DNA of 64,000 bases, from NCBI GenBank assembly GCA_963705635.1, contig CAVPKH010000003.1:248001-312000 (forward strand), in the 5' to 3' direction. Positions 24,999 to 33,616 of the stretch are shown piece by piece. The translations under genes and the position numbers were made by a program. How positions within the stretch are numbered: the stretch's first letter is position 1; the number at the start of each line of letters is the position of its first letter. Origin of the DNA: VRUE01 sp963705635 (GTDB taxonomy: Bacteria; Actinomycetota; Thermoleophilia; Solirubrobacterales; 70-9). A model generated the notes under the pieces. The model was not told the DNA's origin, made no database searches, and worked only from the letters and a program-made list of their open reading frames with translations.

Positions 24999-27128
24999 CT
25001 ACTCGGAGATCACGGTCGGCGAAGCACCGGCGTCGCGCTGCGATGACTCCTGCTTCGGCCGTTCCCGGCGATCGGGCCCGGGGTCCGCGGGCGCCACGCC
25101 GAGGGCTCGGGCGCAGTCCCGGGCCAGCCCCCCGGCGCTCGCGTAGCGCGCGGCAGCGTCCTTCGCCATGCCGCGGGCGATGACCGCGTCGAGCGCGGGC
25201 GGAAGGCCCTGGCGGACCTGGCTCGGGGCAGGTAGTGGAGCGTTGACGTGCGCCCAGAGCCGGGCCGCGTCGGTATCCCGCGGGAAGGGCACCTCGCCGG
25301 TCAGGCAGTGATAGAGCAGGCCGGCGAGCGCGTAGATGTCGACGGCGACGTCGACGGCCTCGCCTCGGATCTGCTCCGGGGCGAGGTAGTCGAGGGTGCC
25401 GAACCACTGTCCCTCCACGGTCATCCCGCCGCCCGCCTCGACGCTCTTGGCGATGCCGAAGTCGGTCAAGTAGAGATGCTCGGGCTCCTCGAGGGTGAGC
25501 AGCGCGTTGGCTGGCTTCACGTCGCGGTGGACGAGCCCGCGGCCGTGCGCGGCGTCCAGGGCGTCGCCCAACTGGCCGATCAGCTGCGCGGTCCGCGCGG
25601 GCTCGAGCGCCCCGCCGCGCTCCAGCACCTGCGCCAGGTCGGTGCCCTCGACGAGGCGCATCGCGATGAAGAGGAGCCCGTCGTCGTCTCCAGCCTCATA
25701 TACCGGGATCACGTTCGGGTGCTCGATCGAGGCGGCGAGCTTCGACTCGCGCTCGAAGCGGGCGCGGAACTCGGGGTCGTGGGCGCGCTCGGTGGCGATC
25801 AGCTTGATCGCCACCGAGCGCTCGAGGGCGAGCTGGGTCGCGCGGTAGACGACCCCCATCCCACCCCGCCCGATCACGGCATCTATCCGGAAGCCAGCGA
25901 TGATCGCCGTGGGGTCCAGAGAGCGCGGGCCAGCGGGATCCAGCACTCTTTCGACTACGGCGGCAGAGTCGGCGGCAAAAAGCTCGCGCAGGCGTCGATG
26001 CTCACGGTTCTCCGACCACAAGGAGACGAGCATCGTTCCCACAGTGGCGAGCGCCAGCGCCGCGAACGGATCGACGTAGTCGAGCTGGGAGCCCGAGTTG
26101 AAGGCGAGCTGGGCTGCGATCGACCACACGACGAGCAATCCCAGACCGACCAGGATCACGGGGGCCGTTCGGAGCCGCAGCCCGGCAAGGGGAACGAGCA
26201 GGGCCAACAGGACGATCAGGAGAATCGTTACCGCCTCCGAGGGCGCGCGCAGCGGGATCCCGCCGAGAACCGTCGCAAGCTGGTTGGCGACGATTTCCGT
26301 GCCGGGCATCGGCGCCCCTGACATCGGCGTCTGGTGAACGTCCCCAAGCGCCGGCGCCGAGGCGCCGACGAGCACGACCTTGCCGGCGAACAGGCGGGGC
26401 GGGAAGTCGCCGCTCAGCACCCGCGAGTAGGAGATCGCGCGGTAGGTGCCGGTCGGGCCCACGTAGTCGATCGGCACCTTGCGGGTCGGGCCGCCGAAAA
26501 GGCCCGCCGAGACGGGGCGCCCGGTGTCGGCTTCGGCGAGCACGACCGCAAAGCTGCGAAGCCCCTTGGTCGAGTACCGCATGCTGCGAAGGACGCCGTC
26601 GCCGTCGGGAGGAGTGCTCGCGGCGCCCGCGTCAGCACCAAATCGCCGCAAGACCGCGTCGCCGCCCAGGACGTTGGTCCGGCCGCCGGGGAGGACTTCC
26701 GTCGTACTCAGCACGACGCCTCCGGCCCTGCCGATCGCTTTGATCAGAGCGTTGTCGTCGCGGAGATCGCTCCTCTCGGTGAACTGGATGTCGACGCCGA
26801 TCACCTTGGCACCCGCGCGGCGCAGCCGGTCGATCACACGAGCGTGGTAGCGGCGTGGGAACGGCCAGTGCGCATACAGGTCGTGATTTCGCAGGTAGTC
26901 GAAGGTGCTTGAATCGACCTTGACGAAGACCACGCCGGTCGCCCGGGAGGGCTCGGGCCCCCGGATCTGGAAGCGGGCGTCAACCGTCTGCTGCTCGAAG
27001 CGGCGCAGGAGGTGCTCGCCGTGGGCGAGGACGCCGAGGCCGGCTGCGAGCAGGGCGACGGCGAGGAGCAGCGCCGCCCGGGGACTCCTCCAGAGCGCCC
27101 GCTCCGCCGACGGACTCGACTGCGTCAC
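24999..27128 (-). CDS. CHASE2-domain serine/threonine protein kinase
   Basis: This 709-residue membrane kinase starts with a helix (about 17-35), then an extracytoplasmic CHASE2 sensor domain (about 40-290; QQTVDARFQIRG at its start and FPPRLFAGKVVLVGASAPAL near its end). Three membrane helices (about 305-385) and a cytosolic kinase domain (about 410-670) follow. The kinase has the glycine loop GRGGMG (420-425), catalytic Lys442 in VAIKLI, HRDVKPAN (HRD at 534-536), DFG at 556-558 and APEQ, so it should be active. An open frame upstream of the GTG at 27,128 lacks coding character and was dropped. FHA partner genes often accompany such kinases, as here. Confidence 0.87.
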   Translation of the reverse strand: MTQSSPSAERALWRSPRAALLLAVALLAAGLGVLAHGEHLLRRFEQQTVDARFQIRGPEPSRATGVVFVKVDSSTFDYLRNHDLYAHWPFPRRYHARVIDRLRRAGAKVIGVDIQFTERSDLRDDNALIKAIGRAGGVVLSTTEVLPGGRTNVLGGDAVLRRFGADAGAASTPPDGDGVLRSMRYSTKGLRSFAVVLAEADTGRPVSAGLFGGPTRKVPIDYVGPTGTYRAISYSRVLSGDFPPRLFAGKVVLVGASAPALGDVHQTPMSGAPMPGTEIVANQLATVLGGIPLRAPSEAVTILLIVLLALLVPLAGLRLRTAPVILVGLGLLVVWSIAAQLAFNSGSQLDYVDPFAALALATVGTMLVSLWSENREHRRLRELFAADSAAVVERVLDPAGPRSLDPTAIIAGFRIDAVIGRGGMGVVYRATQLALERSVAIKLIATERAHDPEFRARFERESKLAASIEHPNVIPVYEAGDDDGLLFIAMRLVEGTDLAQVLERGGALEPARTAQLIGQLGDALDAAHGRGLVHRDVKPANALLTLEEPEHLYLTDFGIAKSVEAGGGMTVEGQWFGTLDYLAPEQIRGEAVDVAVDIYALAGLLYHCLTGEVPFPRDTDAARLWAHVNAPLPAPSQVRQGLPPALDAVIARGMAKDAAARYASAGGLARDCARALGVAPADPGPDRRERPKQESSQRDAGASPTVISE

Positions 27129-27321
27129 AGGGCCGGAGGCTACGGTGCTAGTCCCCACCGGGCGCCGCAACGCGAACGAACCTCGCGAAGTAGCCGGGGC
27201 TCCCCTGAGCGTGGCTCCTTCGCCGTGCAGGTGTAGCGAATCGGCGGCGAGTTGCGGAAGTTGTGACCGAAGCGAAGGGGCGCGCCGGCGTAGCTCCCGG
27301 TGACAAGGAGGGCCGCTCTCA

Positions 27322-28245
27322 TCAGCCGACCTCCACCGCTTCGTCCCTGTTGATCCGGAAACCGTGGCCCTTCCCGGCCCCGGACACTTTTCTGCAGGTG
27401 ATCCCATCCGAGGCGGAGGTGCACCGAATGCCGTTCAGCTCGCTGCTTTGGCCGTAGGCCAAGACAGGGAGGTCATCAACCCAGTTCTGGAAGCAGACTT
27501 CACTGAGCGAAGGCTTGGGCACGTTGCATAGGTGGATTCCTCCGCCCGCTTGGATCCAAGCACTGAGCTCGGGCCCCGAGAGTTTCGTTCGGTAGGCGAA
27601 GCACGCGGCGGGCGCTCCTCCGATGTAGGGGGCCCCGATGAAGCACGTGACGTGACGATCGGGCGAGGAGAATTCTTCGAGCCGGCGGTTCTTCGACCCT
27701 CCACCTGGGACTCCGACCGGTTCGCCGGAGCCCGGTGCCATCAGGCCGATGTAGCGGTCATGCCGCTGCAGGCACGCGGGTGAGTAGTGCGCCGGGCGGG
27801 GCACGGTGATCCTGATGCAGCGGTAGACCCTGTGCCCGCGGAAGACCCCCGGCTGCGAGAGCCGGACCTTGGCCCAGGTGATGATCCGCTTTCCTTCGGC
27901 GGCGTTCGGGTCGTCGTTGCTCGAGCTGCTCAAACCCCGCGCTCGCGCTACCGGCGATCCCCACCCGCTCCAGTGCAGCTTTTCAAGGATCCACTGACCG
28001 TCTTCGAAGAGCGGAAAGCCCGAGGGGCGCAAGACGAGCGGATTGGGGCTGGGCAGGTGCTGGCCGACGAGCGCCACCGCAGAGCTCGGCCTGGCGAAGA
28101 AGTAGATCTGCCCATGTCCTCCGCGTCGACTATGAGTCGCGGACGCCGAGTCTGCTCCGGCGTTGCCCGACATGGCGGCCGAGGCGGAAACAGCGACGAC
28201 GGCAATCAGCGCCATCGCGCCGAGGAGTCGGGGGAAGCCTTTCAT
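27322..28245 (-). CDS. Secreted protein with C-terminal Cys-pair/GHGF motif
   Basis: This 307-residue exported protein has a signal peptide (MKGFPRLLGAMALIAVVAVS with an Ala-rich cleavage region). It ends with a motif common in small actinobacterial exported proteins: GIRCTSASDGITCRK, then GHGFRINRDEAVEV. The middle part is rich in Ser, Pro and Arg, with several Cys (VTCFIGAP, AACFAY, LCNVP, EVCFQN) that could form disulfides. The function is unknown. The ATG at 28,245 was chosen because the signal peptide begins there; the open frame upstream is a shadow of a neighbouring reading frame. Confidence 0.62.
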   Translation of the reverse strand: MKGFPRLLGAMALIAVVAVSASAAMSGNAGADSASATHSRRGGHGQIYFFARPSSAVALVGQHLPSPNPLVLRPSGFPLFEDGQWILEKLHWSGWGSPVARARGLSSSSNDDPNAAEGKRIITWAKVRLSQPGVFRGHRVYRCIRITVPRPAHYSPACLQRHDRYIGLMAPGSGEPVGVPGGGSKNRRLEEFSSPDRHVTCFIGAPYIGGAPAACFAYRTKLSGPELSAWIQAGGGIHLCNVPKPSLSEVCFQNWVDDLPVLAYGQSSELNGIRCTSASDGITCRKVSGAGKGHGFRINRDEAVEVG

Positions 28246-28274
28246 CGTCCTGCCAGTCCTTTCTTTCGGTGTCG

Positions 28275-28493
28275 TCATGAAGAACCTGACTGCGGACCAA
28301 TTTCCCGCGCCTCTTGGGGGTTGATCAGGAAGCCGCGTCCCGAGACGATCACGGTGCACCTGACGGCCCGACTCAACACCCGGCAGCGGAACGGGTGGTC
28401 CTTGACCACGTGGCCGGGGCGGAAGGTCGGCCCGGGATCGGAGTCGTCGAAAACCCACCCGCATTCGGTCGTGTCCGAACAGATACGCGACGA
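28275..28493 (-). pseudogene. Frameshifted C-terminal segment of a secreted Cys-motif protein
   Basis: In a frame without its own start codon the minus strand reads ECGWVFDDSDPGPTFRPGH, then HPFRCRVLSRAVRCTVIVSG and RGFLINPQEAREIG, stopping at 28,275. The Cys-x-Cys / GRGFLIN pattern matches the C-terminus of the adjacent 27,322-28,245 protein (IRCTS..GITCRK..GHGFRIN). It therefore looks like the true C-terminal part of the neighbouring 28,373-28,969 gene, or of a lost gene, displaced by a frameshift near 28,470-28,500. Confidence 0.5.
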
Positions 28494-28969
28494 TCAGCCT
28501 CTCGCATCAGCGGTCTCGCCGACGGGTCTTCGCTCCCCGCGAAAACCTCGGAAGCTCGAACCGGCGAGTTGGCGCCATGCCAACACTGGAAGGTCCCTTG
28601 GAAGAGGCCGCCACACCGCCACCCTTCCGGGTAGATCGAGTACTCGCACGCATAGCTCTTGTTGCCGCAGAAGAACCTGGGCTTCTTGCTGATCGGATGG
28701 CCATACTTCTTGGCGATCCTCCGCACGGTGCCGCAAGCGGGGGAGCCCTTCTCGACGCTCAGCTCGTAGGTCACGGCTCCCTGGACGACCACCGAGCCGC
28801 AAGAGCTGTCCGCCACCGGCCTGGCTGCGCGATCGAGGCCGGCCGGCACTTCGAGCCTGCGTTCGCCCGGCGAGTGGATCCCGGCCGAGGCAATCCCGGG
28901 CAGAGTCGCCGAGAAAGTGAGCGCGGCCAGGACCAGCAAGCCCGCAAAAGCCTTTCCTCTCGACGACAT
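28373..28969 (-). CDS. Small secreted Cys-containing protein, probably frameshifted at its 3' end
   Basis: This exported protein has a signal peptide beginning MSSRGKAFAGLLVLAALTFS. The ATG at 28,969 is chosen because GGGGGAGATATGCTG precedes it; another ATG two codons earlier sits too close to that site. The mature part has several Cys in SSCGSVVVQG, PACGTVRRIAKKYGHP, FFCGNKSYACEYSIYPEGW and RCGGLFQGTFQCWHG, suggesting disulfides. After about residue 160 the frame loses coding character (RPNAGGFSTTPIPGRPSAP), while a meaningful C-terminus continues in another frame at 28,275-28,493. No known function. Confidence 0.55.
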   Translation of the reverse strand: MSSRGKAFAGLLVLAALTFSATLPGIASAGIHSPGERRLEVPAGLDRAARPVADSSCGSVVVQGAVTYELSVEKGSPACGTVRRIAKKYGHPISKKPRFFCGNKSYACEYSIYPEGWRCGGLFQGTFQCWHGANSPVRASEVFAGSEDPSARPLMREADRRVSVRTRPNAGGFSTTPIPGRPSAPATWSRTTRSAAGC

Positions 28970-29188
28970 CAGCATATCTCCCCCTTCACTTCGCTTCGGG
29001 CCCGAAGATCGAGTCCGGCTGGAACCGGACGGGAATCGTGAGGCGCTTCGTGGCGAGCGGAGTACTGCGATTGCGGGCGTCAAAAGGGTGCTCATCAAGG
29101 TCTCCTTTGATCTCGGTCGACTCCGATCATCGGAGACGGGCAATCTTCAGTCCACCCACCCAAGGTCTAGCCGCACCTTACCTCGGCC

Positions 29189-30949
29189 CTACCCACGCGC
29201 CAGGTAGCTGTGTGGGGCCTTGACCAGCACCGTGCGGTGGCGGGGGATGTCGTAGACGCTGACGATGCCGTGGGCGACCTTGACCCTGGTGCCGGCGCAG
29301 GTGTCTTCGGTCAGCCATTCGGTGCCGCGCACGGTCACGTTCGCGTCGCTGCCTTCGGATTGGTAATTGCCGTGGGCGCTGCCCCAAAGGCGGCCGCCCC
29401 CGTGGCGGTGATGGTGCGCGCGCGAGCTGCTGGCGGGCCGCGCGGCGGCGCAGCCGCGCGGCGGGCTGTCGATCAGGCGCAGCACCGTGAAGCCGACCCG
29501 AGGGCCGCCCTTCAGCCGAGAGCGCGCCAGCTTCTGGGTGAAGCGGAAGGCGCCGGCGCGGAAGAGGCCCGACTCGGTGGCGCCGGAGCCGCGGCCCGTC
29601 GCCGAGGTGAGTTCGACGGTTCCGGCGGTGGTGTCGACAACGGTGCCGAGCGGCACGCTCGTCGCCGTGGAAAGGGGGGCGAAGCGCCGCCGCCCTGGCA
29701 GCCTGATCCGAACTTTGCCGCGAACAGGCTGTAGGTCGGCAGTCCTCCCGAATATCGGTGCCTGGGGCTGGCCGGAGGCCCCGGTGCTCCTCGCCTGGGT
29801 CGTGGGGTTCCCCGTGGCGCCGCCCGGACCTTCGCTGCCGCCCGAACCTTTGGCGCCGAAGAAGACCGCGACCGGGAGGGAGCTGCTTTCGGTGAACTCC
29901 CCGTCGCCGAGCTGCCCGTTGCCGTTGGCGCCCCAGCACTCGACGCTTCCGGGGAGCAGGGCGCAGCTGTGGAAGAGACCGGCGCTGATCGCCGTGGCTT
30001 CGCCGATCCCCGAGACGGGCACGGGCGTCGCGCTGTCTTCCGTCAGCCCGTCACCCAACTGCCCGAGGCCGCCCTCCCCCCAGCATTCGACCCCGCCGGC
30101 TGCCAGCAGGGCGCAGTCGTGGTCACCGCCGGCGGTGATCGCGGTGGGGCCGACGAGACCGGTGACAGCAATGGGGGTCGAGTCGACAGGTGCCCCTTCG
30201 GGGGCGAAAGATCCCCAGCATTCGACGCTGGCGACCAACGCGCAGGCATCGTAAGCGCCGGCGGTGATCGCCCCCGCTTTGCCGATCCCCGAGACCTGCA
30301 CAGGCGTGGCGCTGCCCGTGGTTAGGCCATCGCCGAGCTGGCCTTGTTCGCCCCGTCCCCAGCATTCGACGCTGCCGGTGGCAAGCCGGGCGCAGCTGTG
30401 TTGGCCTCCGGCGCTGATCGCCGTCGCTTCGCTGATCCCCGAGACCGGGACGGGCGTGGCGCTGCCGGACATGAGGCCGTTGCCGAGCTGGCCCTGGCCA
30501 CCAGCTCCCCAGCACTCGACGGTGCCGCCGGAGAGAAGGGCGCAGCTGTGTTGGCCTCCGGCGCTGATCGCCGTCGCTTCGCTGATCCCCGAGACCGGGA
30601 CGGGCGTGGCGCTGCCGGACATGAGGCCGTTGCCGAGCTGGCCTTGATCCCCTCGTCCCCAGCATTCAATGCCGCCACCGGCGAGCAGGGCGCAGGAGTG
30701 TTCTTCACCGGCGCTGAGCGCCGTCGCGGTGCTGATCCCCGAAACCCGCACCGGCGTCGCGCTGTCTCCGGTCGAGCCGTCGCCCAGCCGGCCTTGACCG
30801 CCTGCACCCCAGCAGTCGATCTCGCCGCCGGCAAGCAGAGCGCAGCTATGGAAGCCGCCAGCGCTGAGCGCGCTTACGGACTCCGCTCTGGCCGTGCTGA
30901 CGCCCACAGTCCACAGCAACAGCGCTCCGAATGCGAGGACTAACTGCAT
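29189..30949 (-). CDS. Secreted RCC1-repeat protein with C-terminal FecR-like domain
   Basis: This 586-residue exported protein starts with a signal peptide (MQLVLAFGALLLWTVGVSTA). It has about seven RCC1-type blades of about 50 residues with the pattern SCALLxxGxVxCWGxGxxGQ, then LGxGxxxxSATPVxVSGI (about residues 25-370). A Gly/Ser linker and a FecR-like segment follow (about 430-586: VPLGTVVDTTAGTVELTSA, NVTVRGTEWLTEDTCAGT, VKVAHGIVSVYDI). RCC1 blades form a propeller used for protein binding. Two neighbouring blades are almost identical at DNA level. It is probably a cell-surface or secreted binding protein; the ligand is unknown. Confidence 0.8.
   Translation of the reverse strand: MQLVLAFGALLLWTVGVSTARAESVSALSAGGFHSCALLAGGEIDCWGAGGQGRLGDGSTGDSATPVRVSGISTATALSAGEEHSCALLAGGGIECWGRGDQGQLGNGLMSGSATPVPVSGISEATAISAGGQHSCALLSGGTVECWGAGGQGQLGNGLMSGSATPVPVSGISEATAISAGGQHSCARLATGSVECWGRGEQGQLGDGLTTGSATPVQVSGIGKAGAITAGAYDACALVASVECWGSFAPEGAPVDSTPIAVTGLVGPTAITAGGDHDCALLAAGGVECWGEGGLGQLGDGLTEDSATPVPVSGIGEATAISAGLFHSCALLPGSVECWGANGNGQLGDGEFTESSSLPVAVFFGAKGSGGSEGPGGATGNPTTQARSTGASGQPQAPIFGRTADLQPVRGKVRIRLPGRRRFAPLSTATSVPLGTVVDTTAGTVELTSATGRGSGATESGLFRAGAFRFTQKLARSRLKGGPRVGFTVLRLIDSPPRGCAAARPASSSRAHHHRHGGGRLWGSAHGNYQSEGSDANVTVRGTEWLTEDTCAGTRVKVAHGIVSVYDIPRHRTVLVKAPHSYLARG
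30391..30643 (-). repeat. Recent in-frame duplication of an RCC1 blade
   Basis: Bases 30,391-30,493 and 30,541-30,643 are identical over at least 103 bp, with a period of 150 bp (50 codons, one RCC1 blade). The identity includes synonymous positions, which points to a recent duplication or gene conversion. Other blades of the same gene are diverged. Confidence 0.85.
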
Positions 30950-31344
30950 CGCCCCCCGCCTCGACCCTCGCGAGCCCGTTCCTTGCCACCCGACACCCCC
31001 GACTCCCCCCCGCGCGGCGGCCTTTGGCATCGCGGCGAAGTCTAGTCCGGCAGGCGACCTCGCCCAGGCTAGCCATAGGGCGGATCAGCGGCGCGACAGC
31101 GGAGTTGAAGCCCTGGCCGCCCGGGGATCGCGGATGCCTGAGCTGCGAATCGCGGAGCAGGCGAGGAAATAGGAGCAGATGCCCTGCGGTAGGGCCACGG
31201 TCCGGGCTCGAAGCGAAACACCCCCGGCCCGTTCTCCCGGGCCGGGGGCTCCAACGTCGAATCTGTGCCAATCAGGAATGGCTCGCCGCCGAGGAAACCG
31301 ACGGCACCTGTAGGGGCTACGGGCGGAGGTCCTTGCGGAGGCTC
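30950..31344. other. Non-coding region with one strong hairpin
   Basis: There is no credible gene between the RCC1-repeat protein and the lipoprotein. The only clear structure is the hairpin at 31,221-31,248. The part next to 30,950 should hold the promoter of the RCC1 gene, but no convincing -35/-10 pair was picked out. Confidence 0.5.
31221..31248 (-). terminator. Strong GC hairpin downstream of the lipoprotein gene
   Basis: CCCCCGGCCCG-(6 nt)-CGGGCCGGGGG is a perfect 11-bp stem about 100 bp after the lipoprotein stop. On the minus strand it is followed by TGTTTCG, a weak T-rich tail, consistent with a terminator. Confidence 0.5.
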
Positions 31345-31848
31345 CTATTCTTCAGGGGGAGTCAGCCCCTCCTTTTCGGCTATTTCGTTCTCTTTTTGAG
31401 TGGCTTCTTCCCTGCAGGCTTCGCTGTAGAGGTCTTCCTGACAGGCAGGGCCGCTGAGGGTTTCTTCGGCTTCGCCTTGGACTTCTTCCGCGCTTTCGCT
31501 GACGCCTGATTCGCCTCCTTCAGAACCGGAGGAGCTGGTCACGCATTCTTCGGTGATTTCGTGGATTTCCCGTTCCTGGTCGGGGGTGGTTTCACCGTTT
31601 TCGAGCACTTGGGAGGCCGACACGTCCATCCGCTGATAGCCCGCCACGATGCAGCCGGTCTCGGTCTTGGTCGGGGTCAGGCCCTGTTCGGTGAGCATGT
31701 TGGCCAATTCGCTTTCGACCTTTTCGGCGTCGGACGAGCTCCATCCCGACGAGTCGCTCGACGATGACCCCGATGACCCACAACCTGCGACTGCGATCAC
31801 CGCGACCACGGCCACCGCTAGAGCTGACGTGATACTCCATCTGCGCAT
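31345..31848 (-). CDS. Acidic lipoprotein of unknown function
   Basis: This 167-residue protein has a type II signal peptide (MRRWSITSALAVAVVAVIAV) and lipobox AVAGC, so it should be lipid-anchored outside the membrane. The mature part is Ser- and Glu-rich, with four further Cys (ETGCIVAGYQ, EECVTSS, GPACQEDLYS, EACREEATQK). AAGAGGAGGCAGTCA before the ATG is a clear ribosome-binding site, and this decides the start against a longer frame. No family recognised. Confidence 0.72.
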   Translation of the reverse strand: MRRWSITSALAVAVVAVIAVAGCGSSGSSSSDSSGWSSSDAEKVESELANMLTEQGLTPTKTETGCIVAGYQRMDVSASQVLENGETTPDQEREIHEITEECVTSSSGSEGGESGVSESAEEVQGEAEETLSGPACQEDLYSEACREEATQKENEIAEKEGLTPPEE

Positions 31849-32133
31849 TGACTGCCTCCTCTTCCTGGTTGACAAAGCTTGCGAGAGACCCGGCCTTTGC
31901 GGCGGGCTCTCATCTGCGGATCGAGCTGCAGGGAAAGCATCCACCGGCAACAGCCGACCAACCAGGCACCCAAGGTGTAGAGGTGCCTTACCTGGAGTCT
32001 TACGATGTATGCGCCGCGCCGATTCCGCCTCACGGGCAGATCTCAAACGACCGGGGGTGCATTCGGGCGCCGATCGCCTCGCCCGCCTTACTCCCAGATT
32101 TGTGATCGTCCGCGGTGCCCGACGCGGATTCCG

Positions 32134-32522
32134 CTACGAGGACCAGGTCGCGCCGATCGTGAGCCCATCGGCAAGCTCCTCGCTCGTGCCGGCGTCGACG
32201 TTGACCCACCTGCGTCCCACCTTGTGGAGAATGTCCGTCGCACTGTCGGGTGAGTGTCGGATGTAGATGGTGATCGTCGCCGACCCCACGGACCGATCGT
32301 CGAGACGCGAATGCCGCTCACATGAACCATCTTGTTCGGGTAGGCGGTAGGGGTTTTCTTTGCTGCCCGCGTGATCGCCCGGCCTCGCGTCCTACGGGAG
32401 GGCGCCAGGCCATGCTCGATGAGGCAACAGAGCGACGCGATGACAGCGAGCCCGGTGATCATGACTGCGAGCACGATTGCCGAGGAGAAGTCCGCACCGG
32501 CCCCAGCGCGAGCCCTCGTCAT
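32134..32522 (-). pseudogene. Frameshifted small membrane/secreted protein
   Basis: The N-terminal frame gives MTRARAGAGADFSSAIVLAV with a membrane helix (VMITGLAVIASLCCLIEHGL) and reaches HVSGIRVSTIGPW near 32,270. There the sensible sequence changes frame and continues SATITIYIRHSPDSATDILH, then VGRRWVNVDAGTSEELADGL, to a TAG at 32,134. The pattern IRVSTxGPW..ATxTI is what an intact member of this exported-protein type would show, so a single indel has split the gene. The start is uncertain. Confidence 0.55.
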
Positions 32523-32604
32523 TTCCCGCGAACTGCGCTCATGGCTCCCTCGTTGCTCCCCCGGGAAAGCCAACCTGCCGAAGTGCAGGGGAATCGAAGC
32601 GAAT

Positions 32605-32644
32605 CGGCTGATGGGATTCGAACCCACGACCTTCTGCATGGCAA
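32605..32644 (-). repeat. tRNA-Gly(GCC) 3'-half fragment, probable integration scar (inner)
   Basis: On the minus strand these 40 bases read TTGCCATGCAGAAGGTCG, then TGGGTTCGAATCCCATCAGC, ending CG: the anticodon loop to acceptor strand of tRNA-Gly, without the 5' half. It has two differences from the intact gene at 39,848-39,921. One of them (CCCAT) restores pairing in the T-stem with GTGGG, so this copy may derive from a different but functional donor tRNA. It is read as an attachment-site remnant dividing two tandem insertions. Confidence 0.7.
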
Positions 32645-32765
32645 TTAGATCAGTCTGCGCAGTCCCCTGCCGGAGAATAGAGCGTTTTACAGGGCTTTCT
32701 TGGCGTTCCGAGCGGCGGAAGCGGTCGGCAATATGCGCGGATATGCGGCGATATGCGGCGTTTCG

Positions 32766-32820
32766 GGCACTCGTGCGCGTGAGTGCCTGGAATCCGAGGT
32801 GGCGGTTTGATTCGCCCGCC
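32766..32820 (+). repeat. Inverted repeat and dispersed repeat, copy C
   Basis: GGCACTC-(8 nt)-GAGTGCC at 32,766-32,787 runs into GAGTGCCTGGAATCCGAG, then GTGGCGGTTTGATTCGCC (32,781-32,820), copy C of the dispersed repeat. The GGCACT/AGTGCC arms correspond in place to the 26-bp palindrome split by the IS481 element near 39,750. Confidence 0.6.
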
Positions 32821-32875
32821 GGCCCCGATGCCGCGGCGCCGAACGATGCAGATTCTCGGTCGCCCGTCGTCGGCG

Positions 32876-33604
32876 CTACTCATCCCAGGGAAGACCGAAA
32901 TGGCGCGCCAGCGGATCGCGCTCTCGCCAGGTAGCCAGCAGCGTGTCGATTTCTTCACGCCCATCCGGCGAGCGGTGTGGCCCGTACAGCGGGTCGTCTT
33001 CCTGACACCGCGGATCGTAGAGAGGAAGCGCCAAGCAAAACCCCTGCCACAGGTCGGCAAGGTGCTGAGTGAGATCAGACCAGGAGAGGCGCACATCGAC
33101 GGGACGCTCGCTGGAACGGCGTTTGAGAAGATCGCGCCCCGCCGGAGTCGGGTGGCCGCCCCGGCTGCAATGGACCTGATACTCGGCTAGGCGGAAGTTC
33201 CTCGCAGCTCGATTTCGCATGTTGCCGGCGGAGAAACGCTCCCGAGCCTCCTTTGGCGAGCTTCGCATCCATTTCTCGGCCTCGTCACGGCTCTCGGCAG
33301 CGAGCGAGATCAGGTAGCCGCACTCGATCAACTGCCGCACCAGGGCTGCCCCCGGGTACCAAAGTTCTGCATCGAACAGGGAGACCGCGCCCTCTCCCAG
33401 CTCGGCCGCCATCTCCGTCATCGTCGCGAATCCAATGCCCGCAGCGTCGCGGTCGAACCCGTAGTGGACATAGAGGCGGAAGCCGTTCTCAGAAAGCCGT
33501 TGCGGTATGGCTCGAGCTAGCTGCTCACGCAGCGCGTGGGCCTGGTCGTCGGCCAGGCCGTCCTCCAAGAACGCGGCGGCTTCCTCTTTGCTCATACCCA
33601 TCAC
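32876..33604 (-). CDS. Helical protein of unknown function, possibly HEPN-like
   Basis: This 242-residue cytosolic protein is mostly helical. Recognisable conserved-looking blocks are ALVRQLIECGYLISLAAESR, then DEAEKWMRSSPKEARERFS and AEYQVHCSRGGHPTPAGRDL. A long-helix protein with His-rich turns of this kind resembles DUF5677/HEPN-type proteins found in defence and stress loci, but I cannot confirm the family. The start could be any of three ATGs in the first four codons (MMGM). It is the first gene inside the inner tRNA-bounded segment. Confidence 0.55.
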   Translation of the reverse strand: MMGMSKEEAAAFLEDGLADDQAHALREQLARAIPQRLSENGFRLYVHYGFDRDAAGIGFATMTEMAAELGEGAVSLFDAELWYPGAALVRQLIECGYLISLAAESRDEAEKWMRSSPKEARERFSAGNMRNRAARNFRLAEYQVHCSRGGHPTPAGRDLLKRRSSERPVDVRLSWSDLTQHLADLWQGFCLALPLYDPRCQEDDPLYGPHRSPDGREEIDTLLATWRERDPLARHFGLPWDE

Positions 33605-33616
33605 TGTCTGCCGGCC

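Larger units (their letters stand above)
32523..32875. other. Non-coding boundary region with tRNA fragment and repeat
   Basis: This ~350 bp holds the second tRNA-Gly fragment, the tandem 10-mer ATATGCGGCG (around 32,741-32,760), a 7-bp hairpin (GGCACTC...GAGTGCC) and copy C of the dispersed repeat. No gene is seen. It separates the decayed secreted-protein gene from the HEPN/ATPase segment. Confidence 0.6.

Noticed and set aside
30391..30643. Possible CRISPR-like direct repeats
   Set aside because: The repeats are in frame, 150 bp apart, and encode RCC1 blades. There are no short spacers and no cas genes.
32523..32639. Start MQKVVGSNPISRF for a longer protein
   Set aside because: That peptide is the translation of the tRNA-Gly fragment and is seen in the same form at the other fragment; it is not coding.
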